Source: Arabidopsis thaliana
Lineage: Eukaryota > Streptophyta > Magnoliopsida > Brassicales > Brassicaceae
DNA: 64,000 nt
Assembly: GCF_000001735.4 (NCBI RefSeq)
Contig: NC_003076.8
Span: 20,029,835-20,093,834 of the forward strand
Direction of reading: 5' to 3'
Position numbers and translations under genes: made by a program
In this document: piece after piece, positions 24,102 to 36,700 of the stretch
Layout: every line of letters begins with the position of its first letter
Position numbering within the stretch: position 1 is the stretch's first letter
The notes under the pieces: generated by a model
The model's database searches: none
What the model saw: the letters and a program-made list of their open reading frames with translations, nothing else
What the model was told of the DNA's origin: nothing

Positions 24102-25213
24102 AACCTCACAACGGCATAAGTTTATCTTCCCGATAATTCTTTTCGCTCAGAAAATAGACCATATGACAAGTCACAAAACAAAAAGTCCGTAAGACATAGT
24201 CTTAGTATGATAACGTTCTAGATCAAGCAAGAGAAAGTGACATAAGTATGCATATATTCGTGTAGAGCTCATCTATATATGCACAATAAATCTTTATCAC
24301 TTTACTTCAATATATACGAACATAAGTTTTATTGCACAATTGATTAACCACTTTCACTTCCATAAGAAAGTATAAGCCAAAAAAAGAGTCCTCCTCTCTT
24401 TCTATCATTCTCTCCAAGTATTCATTAGTCATGTTTCTTTACATTTATTTATGTTTGTGATTAGGAAGAAATTATAACACGTTCTAACTTTTAAAATACT
24501 TCAAAAACACATTAAACAATGTTTTGATGAATGCGTGATTCACAATCTTCAAAAAATATTGCTGAATCTTGAAGACAAAACAGCCTATTCATTAACACCA
24601 CCAGCAAGGACGACATGTTAACGACCAAAATTGCAATAAAATAAAACAAAAGATGTTACAAAAACAAATTTGTAATAAAAAAAAACTGTTAGGTGTTTCT
24701 CTTTGTCAATGTAAGATAGAGAAATCAATTTTGGGTAGAAAGAAGTTGTGAACTAACTACCTACCAATAAGCCACATGACTGTGAGAAGCTTTTGTTTCC
24801 CTCCCATTTCTCTATATTAATGGTGCTTCCTCTCTAAACCATTCCTCTCTCTTTCTCTCTACCACCATTTATTCTCTCCTTAATCACTGACTCGACTCGG
24901 GTCGTGACCAGGTCTGTTCTCTTCTAACAATTCGTAACTTTTTTTCTTAGATCTGTCTTGATTCCGATTCGTGTTTTTGATACCAAAGTTTCGATATTTA
25001 CGAGGAGGGTTGCGTAAAAATCGGAACTTTTTTTCTTTCTCAATCCCAGATTCGTTAATGGAGTAATGAGATCTGTTTGTTAGTGATTATCGAATTAGTG
25101 TAATGTTGCCTAATTTCGAATTCGACATTGAGATAGGAACAATTTATAGCTTGTGGATCTGATCATTGTCTCTCTTTTGTTTGTTGTGATTCTCAGTTTT
25201 TTCTATCTGAGCT
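24102..25213 (+). promoter_or_regulatory. ACLB-2 promoter and 5' leader with probable leader intron
   Basis: AT-rich promoter sequence, then a CT-rich leader (24830-24910). A donor (CCAG/gtctgt near 24912) and an acceptor (ttctcag ending about 25196) suggest a leader intron of about 285 bases that leaves a short exon before the ATG at 25214. No separate gene is seen in this stretch. Confidence 0.45.
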
Positions 25214-28200
25214 ATGGCAACGGGACAGCTTTTTTCTCGTACCACACAAGCTTTGTTCTACAACTATAAGCAGCTTCCTGTTCAACGAATGCTCGATTTC
25301 GACTTTCTCTGTGGTAACATAACAATTTACATTGTCTAGTTTTCAGTTGGTTTGGATCAAGTTTTGATGTTAAAGATGATTTGCTTTTACAGGACGTGAA
25401 ACGCCTTCTGTTGCTGGAATCATAAATCCTGGTTCTGAAGGTTTTCAAAAGCTCTTTTTCGGGCAGGAGGAAATCGCTATCCCTGTTCATGCCGCGTAAG
25501 TTTTGAGAATGTCATGTGAGTTCTTGAGAGGAACTAACTATGTGAAAATTTTGTTTTAACTTGTTTTCTGTTATACAGCATTGAGGCAGCTTGTGCTGCG
25601 CATCCAACAGCGGATGTATTCATCAACTTTGCATCTTTTAGGAGGTTTGTTATGAGAATTTCATGGAATAAACTTAGCATTGCCTCTTTGTGATAGTTTT
25701 GTTGATGTTTTCATTCTTTCTTCTGTTTTATAGTGCTGCTGCTTCATCCATGGCTGCTTTGAAGCAGCCGACTATTAAAGTTGTGGCAATTATAGCTGAA
25801 GGTGTTCCAGAATCAGACACTAAGCAGCTGATTGCGTATGCTCGTGCAAACAATAAGGTGTGTTTTGTGTGATGATTAGCTTCAGTTAACCGTATGGTGA
25901 ACTTAATTTGTGAGACTGATTGAATTGGTTCAGGTTGTTATTGGACCGGCTACTGTTGGAGGTATTCAAGCTGGAGCCTTTAAGATTGGTGATACTGCAG
26001 GAACAATTGATAACATTATCCAGTGCAAGCTATACAGACCTGGATCTGTTGGTTTTGTCTCCAAATCTGTATGTGCTGATTTTGCAAAATTTCATAATCT
26101 GCCTAAAGCTCACTTTGATGTCTGAGAGTTTTATTCGTTACTCTTCTTTTCCCGCAGGGTGGAATGTCTAATGAAATGTACAATACTGTTGCCCGTGTGA
26201 CTGATGGGATCTACGAAGGTGAGTTTTAATGTAAGATAATCTACTAATGACGTATTAAGCTGAAGATTGTTAACACTGTTTTATATTTGGGGGATTGTTA
26301 TAGGCATTGCTATTGGTGGAGACGTGTTCCCAGGATCGACTTTATCTGACCACATCCTTCGGTTTAACAACATCCCACAGGTATATACCAATCTTCAATT
26401 GTTTAACCTGCTGCTCGCTGGAACGCGCCTCTGGTGGTGGAGTTTTGATGTTACAAATTGAACTTATATTCACTCTTTCAATTCATTATGCCTTAATTCA
26501 AGAGCTATGTTGCAGATAAAAATGATGGTTGTACTTGGAGAGCTTGGAGGAAGAGATGAATACTCTCTTGTTGAAGCTTTGAAAGAGGGAAAAGTCAATA
26601 AACCTGTGGTTGCTTGGGTCAGTGGAACTTGTGCACGACTCTTCAAGTCTGAAGTACAGTTTGGTCATGCAGTAAGTGGCGCGGAAGAACTTTCAAAGCA
26701 ATGCCTTTTTTTTATCTCTTGTACAAATCAAAATAGTTCTTGAACATGTTATATATGAATAGGGTGCCAAAAGTGGCGGCGAGATGGAGTCTGCACAAGC
26801 CAAGAATCAAGCTCTCATAGATGCTGGAGCTATTGTTCCCACTTCATTTGAAGCTCTAGAATCTGCAATCAAAGAGACTTTTGAGAAACTGGTTAGTTTT
26901 CCCGTGTTATTCGCTAGCTGGCATTGACTTCTGTTGCAATCTTATGTGTTCTTTTCAATTACTCTTAAAAGGTTGAAGAAGGAAAGGTCTCTCCTATCAA
27001 GGAAGTCATTCCTCCACAAATCCCTGAGGATCTCAATTCTGCAATTAAGAGTGGGAAAGTCCGGGCTCCTACTCACATCATCTCCACCATATCTGATGAC
27101 AGAGGTATTGTTATGGACACTAAACCATATTCTAAGGAGTTGAAACACAGAGAAATTGGCAAATGAGTTACACAGAACATAGATTCATATGCCTCTTTAA
27201 GCCCATTTTCTGACACTAAACTACAAAATTTGTCTTCTCATATTAATCTGCAGGGGAGGAACCATGCTATGCTGGTGTTCCAATGTCTTCCATCATCGAA
27301 CAAGGCTATGGAGTGGGTGATGTCATTTCCCTTCTATGGTTCAAACGTAGTCTACCTCGTTACTGTACAAAATTCATTGAGGTATCAGTTTCTCTCTTTG
27401 CCTTTTTAACCTATTCTTTCTCACTACATACATACTGTTACGTAGTGAAATTTGACTCTGGTCTGCAACTTTTGATAATTCTTCTGAATTAGATATGCAT
27501 AATGCTGTGTGCTGATCACGGTCCATGCGTCTCCGGCGCTCACAACACCATTGTAACAGCAAGAGCAGGCAAAGACCTCGTCTCAAGTCTTGTCTCAGGT
27601 CAGTCAACATTTTTTTTCCCCCACAAAACACATAAGTTCTCTTTACCGTCCAACAATCTCTAAGAATGTTAAACCATAAAACAGGTTTATTGACCATTGG
27701 TCCCCGATTTGGTGGTGCCATTGATGACGCTGCTCGATACTTCAAAGACGCGTGTGACAGGGTAAAAGGCTATATCATTTTCCCCAATATAAATTTCTGA
27801 ATCTGAATTGTAATTGGTATTAATAACATTGGTTGCTTGTTTCAGAATCTCACACCTTATGAATTTGTTGAGGGAATGAAGAAAAAGGGAATCCGAGTCC
27901 CCGGGATTGGACACAGGTAGAAAACAGAACATTGTACCAAAGAAACAGGCAAATCCACACAGCTTGTCTTGTCTGAAAACTGTTTTCTTCTTTATGGTAG
28001 GATCAAGAGCAGAGACAACAGAGACAAAAGAGTGGAGCTTCTTCAGAAATTTGCTCGGTCCAACTTCCCATCAGTGAAGTACATGGAGTACGCAGTGACA
28101 GTGGAGACATACACGCTCTCAAAGGCAAACAACCTCGTACTCAACGTTGATGGAGCCATTGGATCTCTCTTCTTGGACCTTCTAGCTGGAAGTGGGATGT

Positions 28201-28361
28201 TCACTAAACAAGAGATTGACGAGATTGTTCAGATCGGTTATCTCAACGGTCTGTTTGTTCTTGCTCGCTCCATCGGTTTGATCGGGCACACGTTTGATCA
28301 GAAGAGATTGAAGCAGCCACTGTATCGTCACCCATGGGAAGATGTGTTGTACACCAAGTAA
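25214..28361 (+). CDS. ACLB-2: ATP-citrate lyase subunit B, ACLB-2 (AT5G49460)
   Basis: Fifteen coding exons: 25214-25313, 25393-25495, 25579-25644, 25734-25857, 25934-26068, 26158-26218, 26304-26380, 26516-26671, 26763-26891, 26972-27104, 27254-27381, 27493-27598, 27685-27761, 27846-27916, 28001-28361. They give exactly 608 aa, the family length. The subunit forms the C-terminal part of the heteromeric plant enzyme and works with ACLA to cleave citrate in the cytosol, with ATP and CoA, to acetyl-CoA and oxaloacetate for fatty-acid elongation, wax and flavonoid synthesis. The CoA-ligase-like half includes [10 protein letters not shown] and the phospho-histidine motif FGHAGAKSGG (H273). The C-terminal half is citrate-synthase-like ([24 protein letters not shown]). 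I see no break. Confidence 0.98.
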
Positions 28362-29495
28362 AACTCATTTCAATCCTATTTTTGTTATTATTCCAATTAA
28401 TTAGCCTTTTAAAATTCTTCTGAGAGATGTTTACTTAAAAAATGCATATCTATATGCTCTTCTTCTGTCTCTTTTGTTGTCATGTATGTTTGTTCACTTC
28501 TTCTTCTTTTTTCAATTATTTAAACTTTCTTTGTCTCTCTTTCTCTGTTACATCCAAATCACCATTTTTTGGGATTCTATGAGTCATGCTCATGCATGTC
28601 TATATCTTAATCGTGATTTGTCCTTCGAAATGTTGGTGATCTACCAAGTACAACTACCAAATTGTAGTCCAACCATATCAAAGCAAATATATATCTATAT
28701 TACCAACTCATAGAATCTATAACCTCTCCTCTGTTTATGGATATAGATGCGTCGACGACGTTCTTTATTTCATCATTAAACAATATGTGATGTTTTGTAT
28801 TCTGATTTTTCAAGTGATTAGGTTTTTATTTTGCATGTCCAAACTCTTTTTTTGTTAAATTCATGTCTAAACTTATATGAATAAAACAAAACTTCCCACC
28901 TATTCCTTCATTAGGTTAAGAATTCGGTTAAGTTTCTATTTTCAGACACGTAATTTGTTTGGTGCCATACTTCTTTTTTTACCAACTACTCTAATATCTT
29001 ATATGAGGAAAACATATATGTATATATATATATATATATGGTCAAATATCTATATAGATATAGATATATATTTGGTCAGTAACTTAAATATCTTAGATGA
29101 GCTAGGGATCTTGTTGTCCACTCGCTACAGAAATTAATTTTGATTAGGATGGGTGTCGAACTGTCGAATCTTCTAAGTATCCGTGACTTGATTTTTAAAA
29201 GTTTGGTTATAAATGAATGTATACATGTAGATTTTACAATGACATTATTGCGAGTTTTAATACATGTAACAAGAATGGTCACTGGATTATCCATTTCAAA
29301 CTTCTTATTTTTTGATTACCTCCACAAAAGAATAATGATGAGATGGAGAAAAACAAGAGAGAGGGGGAAAGAGTTGACATTTGGAGCCAATAAGAGCTTG
29401 GACGCACGCGATCACAAGATTTAATTAAATTATTAAGTGTATTCTTAATTAAGCACCTTCATTTCAGTGATGACGACGTTAATTTGCATATTATC
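28362..29495. other. Intergenic region downstream of ACLB-2
   Basis: It contains the ACLB-2 3'UTR (to about 28570) and AT-rich DNA with a TA microsatellite (about 29011-29039) followed by TAGATA-type repeats (about 29050-29070). Open frames at 28474-28713, 28877-29137 and 29140-29424 show no recognisable protein and cover simple repeats, so I do not call them. Confidence 0.45.
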
Positions 29496-29650
29496 AAAGC
29501 TATATCGATGGAGAACTAATATTTTTCATTACAAACAACGAAAAATTTACATATATATCAAAGCTAAATCGTTGGGGAACTAATATCTTCATTAGAAACA
29601 ACGAAAAATTTGCATACTAAAGCTATATCGATTGAAACATATATCTTCAA
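29496..29650. repeat. Imperfect tandem repeat, about 60 bp unit, 2.5 copies
   Basis: The units begin AAAGCTATATCG (29496), AAAGCTAAATCG (29560) and AAAGCTATATCG (29619). The first two continue through GAACTAATAT, TCATTA, AAACAACGAAAAATTT. The third is truncated. Periods are 64 and 59 bases. Confidence 0.75.
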
Positions 29651-29994
29651 GGATTATTTTCTTGAGAAGATAGAACATGTCCATCTTCAAAACAAAACCC
29701 TGTATTATCATGTACCCGTTTAGATTATTTTGTTTTCAGTACCCGTTTTGTCAAATATGTGTATATAATTCATTTTACTTTGTAACTATATTAATGTAGG
29801 AGACTTGGAATTATTTCTGTAAAAAAAAATTTTAGTAAGAGCATGCATGTATCTACTTTATCTTGAAAGTCAAAATTTTCTATTATAAAAAACTTGTTTA
29901 TTATCGTCAATTCTTCAAAATAGCATACTTCTCAAAAACGGAAGTGATAATTGGAAATAACTCAAGAGAAAAAAAAACGTAAGTAATGAAATAA

Positions 29995-31790
29995 CTCATT
30001 GGTGATTCCCGTCTCTGATTTGATCCAGACTTTACTCTCTTCCTCCACGTTAGCTCCAAAGGTGATACTGGACTTGTTAAAATTGATTCTTTGCCTTGTA
30101 GCATTACTGTAAATCTTGAAGATATTCTTAATCACAGCCACCTCATTTCTATCCGCTTTACACATAAATAGACTGTCATCTGCGAATAGAAGGTGATGGA
30201 TAGCTGGTCCATTTGGAGAGAACCTGATACTACTGATGAGGCATTGACATTCAGCCCGATTCATAAGGTGAGTGAGATCTTCTGAGCACAAGACGAACAG
30301 AAACGGTGAAAGAATATCTAATTGATTAGAAGTGAGAAGGAGACCGAAGTGATCATAAACATGATCCATTGCACCCATTTCTGATGGAATCTCAGCGCCT
30401 CTAGCAAAGCTTTAACATAATTCCACTCCACTTTGTCAAAAGCTTTTGACATGTCTGATTTGATGGCTATGAACTCTTTTGACACAGTTCGATGAGTATG
30501 CAACCCGTGAACAACCTCATGAGCTATGAGAATGTTATCTGAAATCAACCTATCAGTCACAAAGGCGGATTGATTAGGAGAAACCAGATCAGAGAGAAAG
30601 GGTTGGAGACGTCTAACCATAATCATTGAGATGATCTTGTACAGAACTGAACACAAACTTATAGGTCTCAAATCAGACATCTTGACAGGATTTTTCTTTT
30701 TTGGCAGCAAACATAACTGAGTGAAGTTCCATTCTTTAGGAAAGGTACCTTGAAGAAAGAAACTCTGCACCTCCAAAATAACTTGAGATCCTATGATACT
30801 CCAATATTTCTGGAAGAAAAAACCAGTAAAACCATCAGCTCCCGGAGCACTAGAGCTTCTTATCCCAAAAACTGCCTCTCTCACTTCATTCTTAGAGACT
30901 GAAGCTGTAAGCACTGTATTCATTCCATCAGTGACCCGAGAAGGATAATCTGCAAAAAGATCCTCAAAGCTGCGAGGGTCCGAAGATGTGAACAGTTCTT
31001 TAAAATAAGCTTCAGCAATAATCCCTTTTGTCGCCTCATCTTTGTGGAGATTGCCATTAACATCACATAGCTGATTAATATTCTGCTTCCCTCTGTTGTC
31101 TTTTACAGAAGCGTGGAAGAAAGAGGTATTCTTGTCACCACTATGCATCCACTTTGCTCTGCTTTTTTGACTCCAAAAGGTTTCTTCATCTTGATTTGCT
31201 TTACAGAGATCATTTTTGAGAGTCCAAACCACCTCAGTACTCGGGAAAGCAGAGGACTGTTCCACCTTAAGCGCAGCTCTAGCCTGAGTAATTCTTGTCA
31301 AAGAGTTGGAGTTGTTCTCCCTTTTCCACCTACTCAAGGCTGACCGACAATTCTTCAGTTTCTCCAGCACTAAAGGCCTATTCTGACTATGAATCCCATT
31401 CCAAGCTTGAGAAATGACTTCTTTCACATTCGGTTGGTTGAAAAGTCTTTTATCAAACCTGAAATTTCCCCTATACTCCTCCGTGATCTTAAACAGTCTA
31501 ACAAGAACTGGCCGATGGTCAGAACCTCTCTTATCCAAAAATTCTTGAAAAGAAGCTGGAAAAGTCCTGAACCAATTCTTGTTACCAAAACAACGGTCTA
31601 GACGACTTTGAATCCACATGTCACTTCTCTTACCACCCCACGTAAAGGGATTACCTTTACTTGACAGCTCCAGCATTTCACAACTCTCCAACATATCTTT
31701 GAAGGGTAAGAAAGCAGAATCTCCCCTTCTAGGACCACCTCTCTTCTCTCCATTATGCAGAATGGCATTGAAGTCCCCTAGCATACACAA
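29995..31790 (-). pseudogene. LINE ORF2 fragment: endonuclease and reverse transcriptase, broken
   Basis: The minus strand encodes the second half of an apurinic-type endonuclease (CMLGDFNAILHNGEKRGG, FTWGG, SRLDRCFGN, KRGSDHRPVLVRL) and then a reverse transcriptase (SSSAPGADGFTGFFFQKYW, KMSDLRPISLCSVLYKIISM, DMSKAFDKVEWNYV). Near 30320 the frame ends after SFSLLIN and resumes in another frame at LSPFLFVL, so the usual GIRQGD segment is deleted with a frameshift. [15 protein letters not shown] (catalytic FADD box) follows. Similarity stops after ETGITNE at about 29995. The endonuclease N-terminus, thumb, RNase H and tail are missing, so the element cannot move by itself. Confidence 0.88.
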
Positions 31791-31796
31791 AAGTTT

Positions 31797-32706
31797 TTAA
31801 ACAAAAGTTTTCACTACCTTTTCTCTCTCTAAAAGCTCTCTTTTCTCTCTAAAAGTAAATCTAGATCTCAGTTTGCGTTGGTTGGCTCCGGTGGCTTCCA
31901 TAGCGCCGGAGCTATGCCTCTCTTGCTCTCCTGTAAACTTTATGGTTCTTTTGTTTGGTTTATGTGCGTTTTAGTGTAGTGATTTAAGGTGGTTCTTAGA
32001 TGGCTCATGTTGTTTTTGTGGGTTGGTCGTCTCTGTTGCTTGTAGCGCCTCTTGATCCGATTTGGTTTAACCTTCTTCTCGTTTAGCCTATTACCAGGTA
32101 TGGTGGTTGCTTTCGCTTCTGTCCGGTTCGATCTCCTACCGTTTATCTTCTTCGGTGTGGTTCAGATTGATTTGGTTCTCTCCTTGTCTCTACTCTAAAG
32201 ATCTTATCGAGATCTCATATGTTCATTGGCTGGTTTCCTTTGAGGCGCTAAACAATCATATTCTTTGATTTTGCCGCTCCGGGAGTGTAGGTGTGACTTG
32301 TCGTCTTTGGCCTAGTTCTTCTCGCCGGTATGGATTCCTTGGAACTCTTCTATGTAAGGTAGTCTTCATCGTAATAGGTGGCACCGCTGTCCGTTTGGTT
32401 GGGAGTTCCTTATCCCCTACGGAGTGGCTTGATGTAAAGCTCTGCCTTTCCTTTGTCTGGTAATGTGGTTGACGAGATATTGTGTTTAAACATTGGGTTG
32501 TTTTGGTTGCTTCTTTGTTTCAGTTTTAAAATTTTTTCTTTGTATGTAAGGTTTGTTTTGCCTTGTTTGCTTCCCTTTCCTTTAGGCTTTGTTTCCGAGA
32601 TTATCTTTTAATCGTCGGCTTATATTTCTAGGGTTAGTTGTTAATCGCCGGCTTTGTAATTTATCGAAATCTCTATAATAAATTTTCAGACGATAAAAAA
32701 AAAAAA
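31797..32706 (+). mobile_element. LINE 3' segment with poly-A tail, opposite in orientation to the ORF2 fragment
   Basis: A G/T-rich, C-poor sense strand of about 900 bases without open frame ends in AATAAATTTTCAGACGAT followed by 12 A (32695-32706). This resembles the 3' end of Arabidopsis LINEs. It abuts the minus-strand ORF2 fragment at about 31791-31797, where AAAAGTTTT occurs on each side of the junction. The two segments may be one insertion inverted by twin priming. A clear flanking target-site duplication was not found by eye. Confidence 0.6.
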
Positions 32707-33781
32707 CAAGAAAATAAATAAATAAATAACATGAACGACAAAAAAAGTTTCACATCGATGATGATTTTGTACTGTAGTTTTGTACGGTCATAATAGAAAC
32801 AAACAAAGAAGTCCAACCAATGGGAGACTTTAAATTTGAGAGCTTGCCAAAAAAAGATAACTTTTTTTTTCTTGAGTAATTAATGGAAATGGGTTGCATG
32901 CAAAATTAATTGCGTGGGGTCTTGTATTTAAGGATAGCTCCTTAAAGTATATCACTACACTAAATCACATATGAGATTTCTAATTTATTGAGCGTAATAT
33001 GTGTTTGGAGTTATTTTTAATTCGATTAGAGAATTTTGTTAGTCTCCTAGTAGTATAAAATACATTTTTTTTAATAAATAGTTTGTTGAAATTTTTGTGT
33101 TTGTTTATCACCATTTTTTACAATTTATCTTCTTTATAAATATTTTAATAATTTATTATACTGAATTATCTAAAAATTAAGGCATTATTTTGGGTCAAAA
33201 TATAGGCTGCCTAAATGACTAAAATAAAGCAATTTATATTTCCATCTTATCTGTTTTTTAAAAATTTATTTATAAAGTCTTCACTTTTTCTTTTTTAATG
33301 GTCTTTCAGAGGAAAAAAACCAAAAAATAAAAAATTGCTTATACCAAACAAGCAGCCAAACTTAAGTAATTTGAAACAAACCATTTATCACACCACTAAT
33401 CCAAAACACTTTTGTTTGAAATTAGAAAAAATCTAGATTATTTAGTTACATAATCTCCCCACTATAATAAACAACTTTAATCGTTATTCATGAATTAGGA
33501 AGAAGAAAAAGAAAAACTCTATAAGAAGCAAAAAACAGAAATTGAAAAATTAAAGAAAAAAGTAAGGACAAACTGAGAAACCTAAAACCAGAAAAAAAGG
33601 AATCAAAACAAAGAAAGATAAGCAAATTAGTTTTCCTTCTTTGTTGACTCTCTCCAGATTCTGTTTCTTCTTCCTTAATCCATCTCTCAAGCTTCTCCAC
33701 CATTTTCACCTTGATTCAGCTTCTCCGATTCAAACTCAGATTTGATCTCCGTTGATTTGATTTGACTGCGTTTTTCTGGCA
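32707..33781 (+). promoter_or_regulatory. AT-rich intergenic region and kinase promoter/leader
   Basis: An AATA microsatellite (about 32711-32729) follows the LINE tail, then AT-rich DNA. The leader of the kinase gene (TC-rich, about 33640-33781) precedes its ATG. No gene is supported; the 33488-33709 minus frame is simple A/G-rich sequence. Confidence 0.4.
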
Positions 33782-36700
33782 ATGGAGAAGACGACTCCAC
33801 CAGCGGAGGAGCTTCTAAAGAAGATACGAGAGTTAGAAGAAAGCCAAGAGCATCTAAAACGAGAGATGTCGAGACTTAAAGTATCGGCGGAGATGAAGCA
33901 GCGTTCGCATTCAGCATCGCCGCAACGTCCTGTGAGGAGAAACAGTAACGACGGAACTCCGATGTGGAGAAAAACCGGTGCGGCTTCGTTTCGTCACGCT
34001 TCTCCGTTGCGTAAGGAGAGCCATGCGAAAGTTGCCGGCGGCGGAGGCGAGGGGCAATCGGCAGGCAAGTTCACCGATAAACAGTATTTGAATATTTTGC
34101 AGTCTATGGCTCAAGCTGTTCATGTCTTCGATCTAAATGGCCAAATTATCTTTTGGTGAGTACTAGTTAGAACATTTCTGGGATTGTGGATTTTGATTCC
34201 TATAGTTTCGTTGTAATGTGTATGTCTTTGTAGTAGCTGATATGTCCCAACTGATATTCAGATTCAAAATTCCAGGAACTCAATGGCGGAGAAGCTTTAT
34301 GGATTCTCAGCTTCAGAAGCACTGGGGAAGGATCCGATTGATATTCTTGTAGATGTTCAGGATGCTTCGGTTGCACAGAATATCACTCGGCGTTGCAGTA
34401 GTGGAGAGAGTTGGACTGGTGAGTTTCCTGTAAAGAACAAAGCTGGAGAGAGGTTTTCAGTTGTGACTACGATGTCTCCTTCTTATGATGATGATGGTTG
34501 TCTTATTGGGATCATATGTATCACAAATGATTCGGCACTCTTTCAAGACCCGAGAGGCTCTCCGGCTAAGACAAGGAGGGGGCAAGAAGGTGAAACGAGC
34601 TTTAGTCGGGTGACTAGTAGTGTTGCATCTAAGCTTGGTCTTGACTCGAAAGAGGCGGTTGTATCAAAACTTGGCCTTGATTCTCAGCAGCCTATACAAG
34701 TTGCTATAGCTTCAAAGATATCAGATTTGGTTAGTCTAATTAGGTTGCATATTCTGATCTTTTCGTAAACTGTCGTATGACTAGTGTAGTCAACATTTCA
34801 GGCATCTAAGGTGGGCAACAAGGTCAAGTCGAAAATGCGAGCAGGTGATAATAACGCTGCAAACCTTGAGGGTGGAAGTGGGGACAGTCATCAATCTGAT
34901 CAGGGTTTCTTTGATGCTGCTTTCGCTGACCGGAGGGAGGATGCAGCAACAAGTGGTGCTGATACACCTAGGGGGGATTTTATCCAATCTCCTTTTGGTG
35001 TATTCTTACGTAGCGATGAGAAAGCTTCTACAAAGCCCTTCAGAGATTCCAGTGATGAAAGTGATGGAAACTCTGTTGTACCTAAAACACTGACCTCAAA
35101 AGCTGAAGAGTGGATGGTAAAGAAAGGATTATCATGGCCATGGAAAGGGAATGAAAGGGAAGGTTTGGAAGGAAGGCGTAGTCATTCTGTGTGGCCTTGG
35201 GTGCGGAATGAACAACAAAAACAACAGGCTTATCAAAGCAATTCTAATCACAGTGTTAAGTCTGAAAGCCAGGCATGTGAAAGTATTAAGGCTTCCAGTA
35301 ACGAGCCTATGGGGTATTGGTCTTCCTCTGTTAATGTGAACAGCACAAGCAGTAGTAGCAGCTGTGGAAGTACCAGCAGCAGTGTTATGAACAAGGTCGA
35401 TATGGATAGTGACTGCTTGGATTATGAAATCTTATGGGAAGATTTGACAATTGGAGAACAAATCGGGCAAGGTGATGTACTCCTTTGAGAAAGATGAACC
35501 ATTTTGCGAAAAAATCCATCCTTGAAGATATCTTACGTATTTATGTGGTTTTCTTATCTCTGTTCTGCTAAGATTTTAAGACAGTTTCCCTTTTCTGTAC
35601 ATACAGGTTCATGTGGAACTGTCTATCACGGTCTATGGTTTGGATCCGTACGTTTTTGCCTTCTATTGATGTTGTAGAATATGCATCATCGATTTTTACA
35701 AGCCTCTTACTAAGAGTTGCTAATGTCACTGCAGGATGTGGCTGTAAAGGTGTTTTCCAAACAAGAATATTCAGAAGAGATCATAACATCTTTTAGACAA
35801 GAGGTATTATGTTTTCTATCAATTCTCTAAGCATGTTTGGTAAAAGAAAATTGAATTTTTATTTGTTTTTTTTAGTGAGTCACACCTGCCTTCACATCTC
35901 TCTTAGTTTCTTTCGTTAGAAAATTTAGTCCCTAAACTACCACAATTTCCTCATATATAATCTTCTTCGGAACTGCATCTACCCGAAAAGTTTATCCTTT
36001 ATGAAACCAGCTTAGCTACTCATTCTCATTTTGATGTACATCGGCTGAACTTGGTTTTTTCTGAAGGTATCGTTGATGAAAAGACTTAGACATCCTAACG
36101 TTTTACTGTTTATGGGAGCCGTGACATCACCTCAGCGTCTCTGTATAGTGACAGAGTTCCTTCCACGGTTTGGTCTTATTACTTTGGCTAATATTACACT
36201 TCCTTTTGTGCTATTCGAACTCCGGGGCCAAAACTCTGACTTACCCTATCAAATAACATTTGCAGTGGAAGTCTCTTCCGTTTGCTGCAGAGGAACACGT
36301 CAAAACTGGATTGGAGGCGACGTATCCATATGGCCTCGGATATTGTGAGTATTAGTCACACACTAGTTTTCCAGTTGTGTGACTGCAGAGTCTGCAGACC
36401 CACTGTTTTCTAAGTAAAGTTGTTCTATTTGGTTTTTTACTTGCAGCTATCTTGCGTATTATTCTTTGGACTCTTTAATTCAGTTACTGTATCTTGTCTA
36501 CAACATGTTACACATTTTTCTTACATACTTCTTCGCACAGGCTCGTGGCATGAATTATCTTCACCATTGTACTCCACCGATCATTCACCGAGATTTGAAG
36601 TCATCAAATCTACTGGTTGATAAAAACTGGACCGTGAAGGTATTGTTTTCATTTTAGAAGTCATATAATTTCCCTTAAGACAGAAAAATACAAACTTTTC

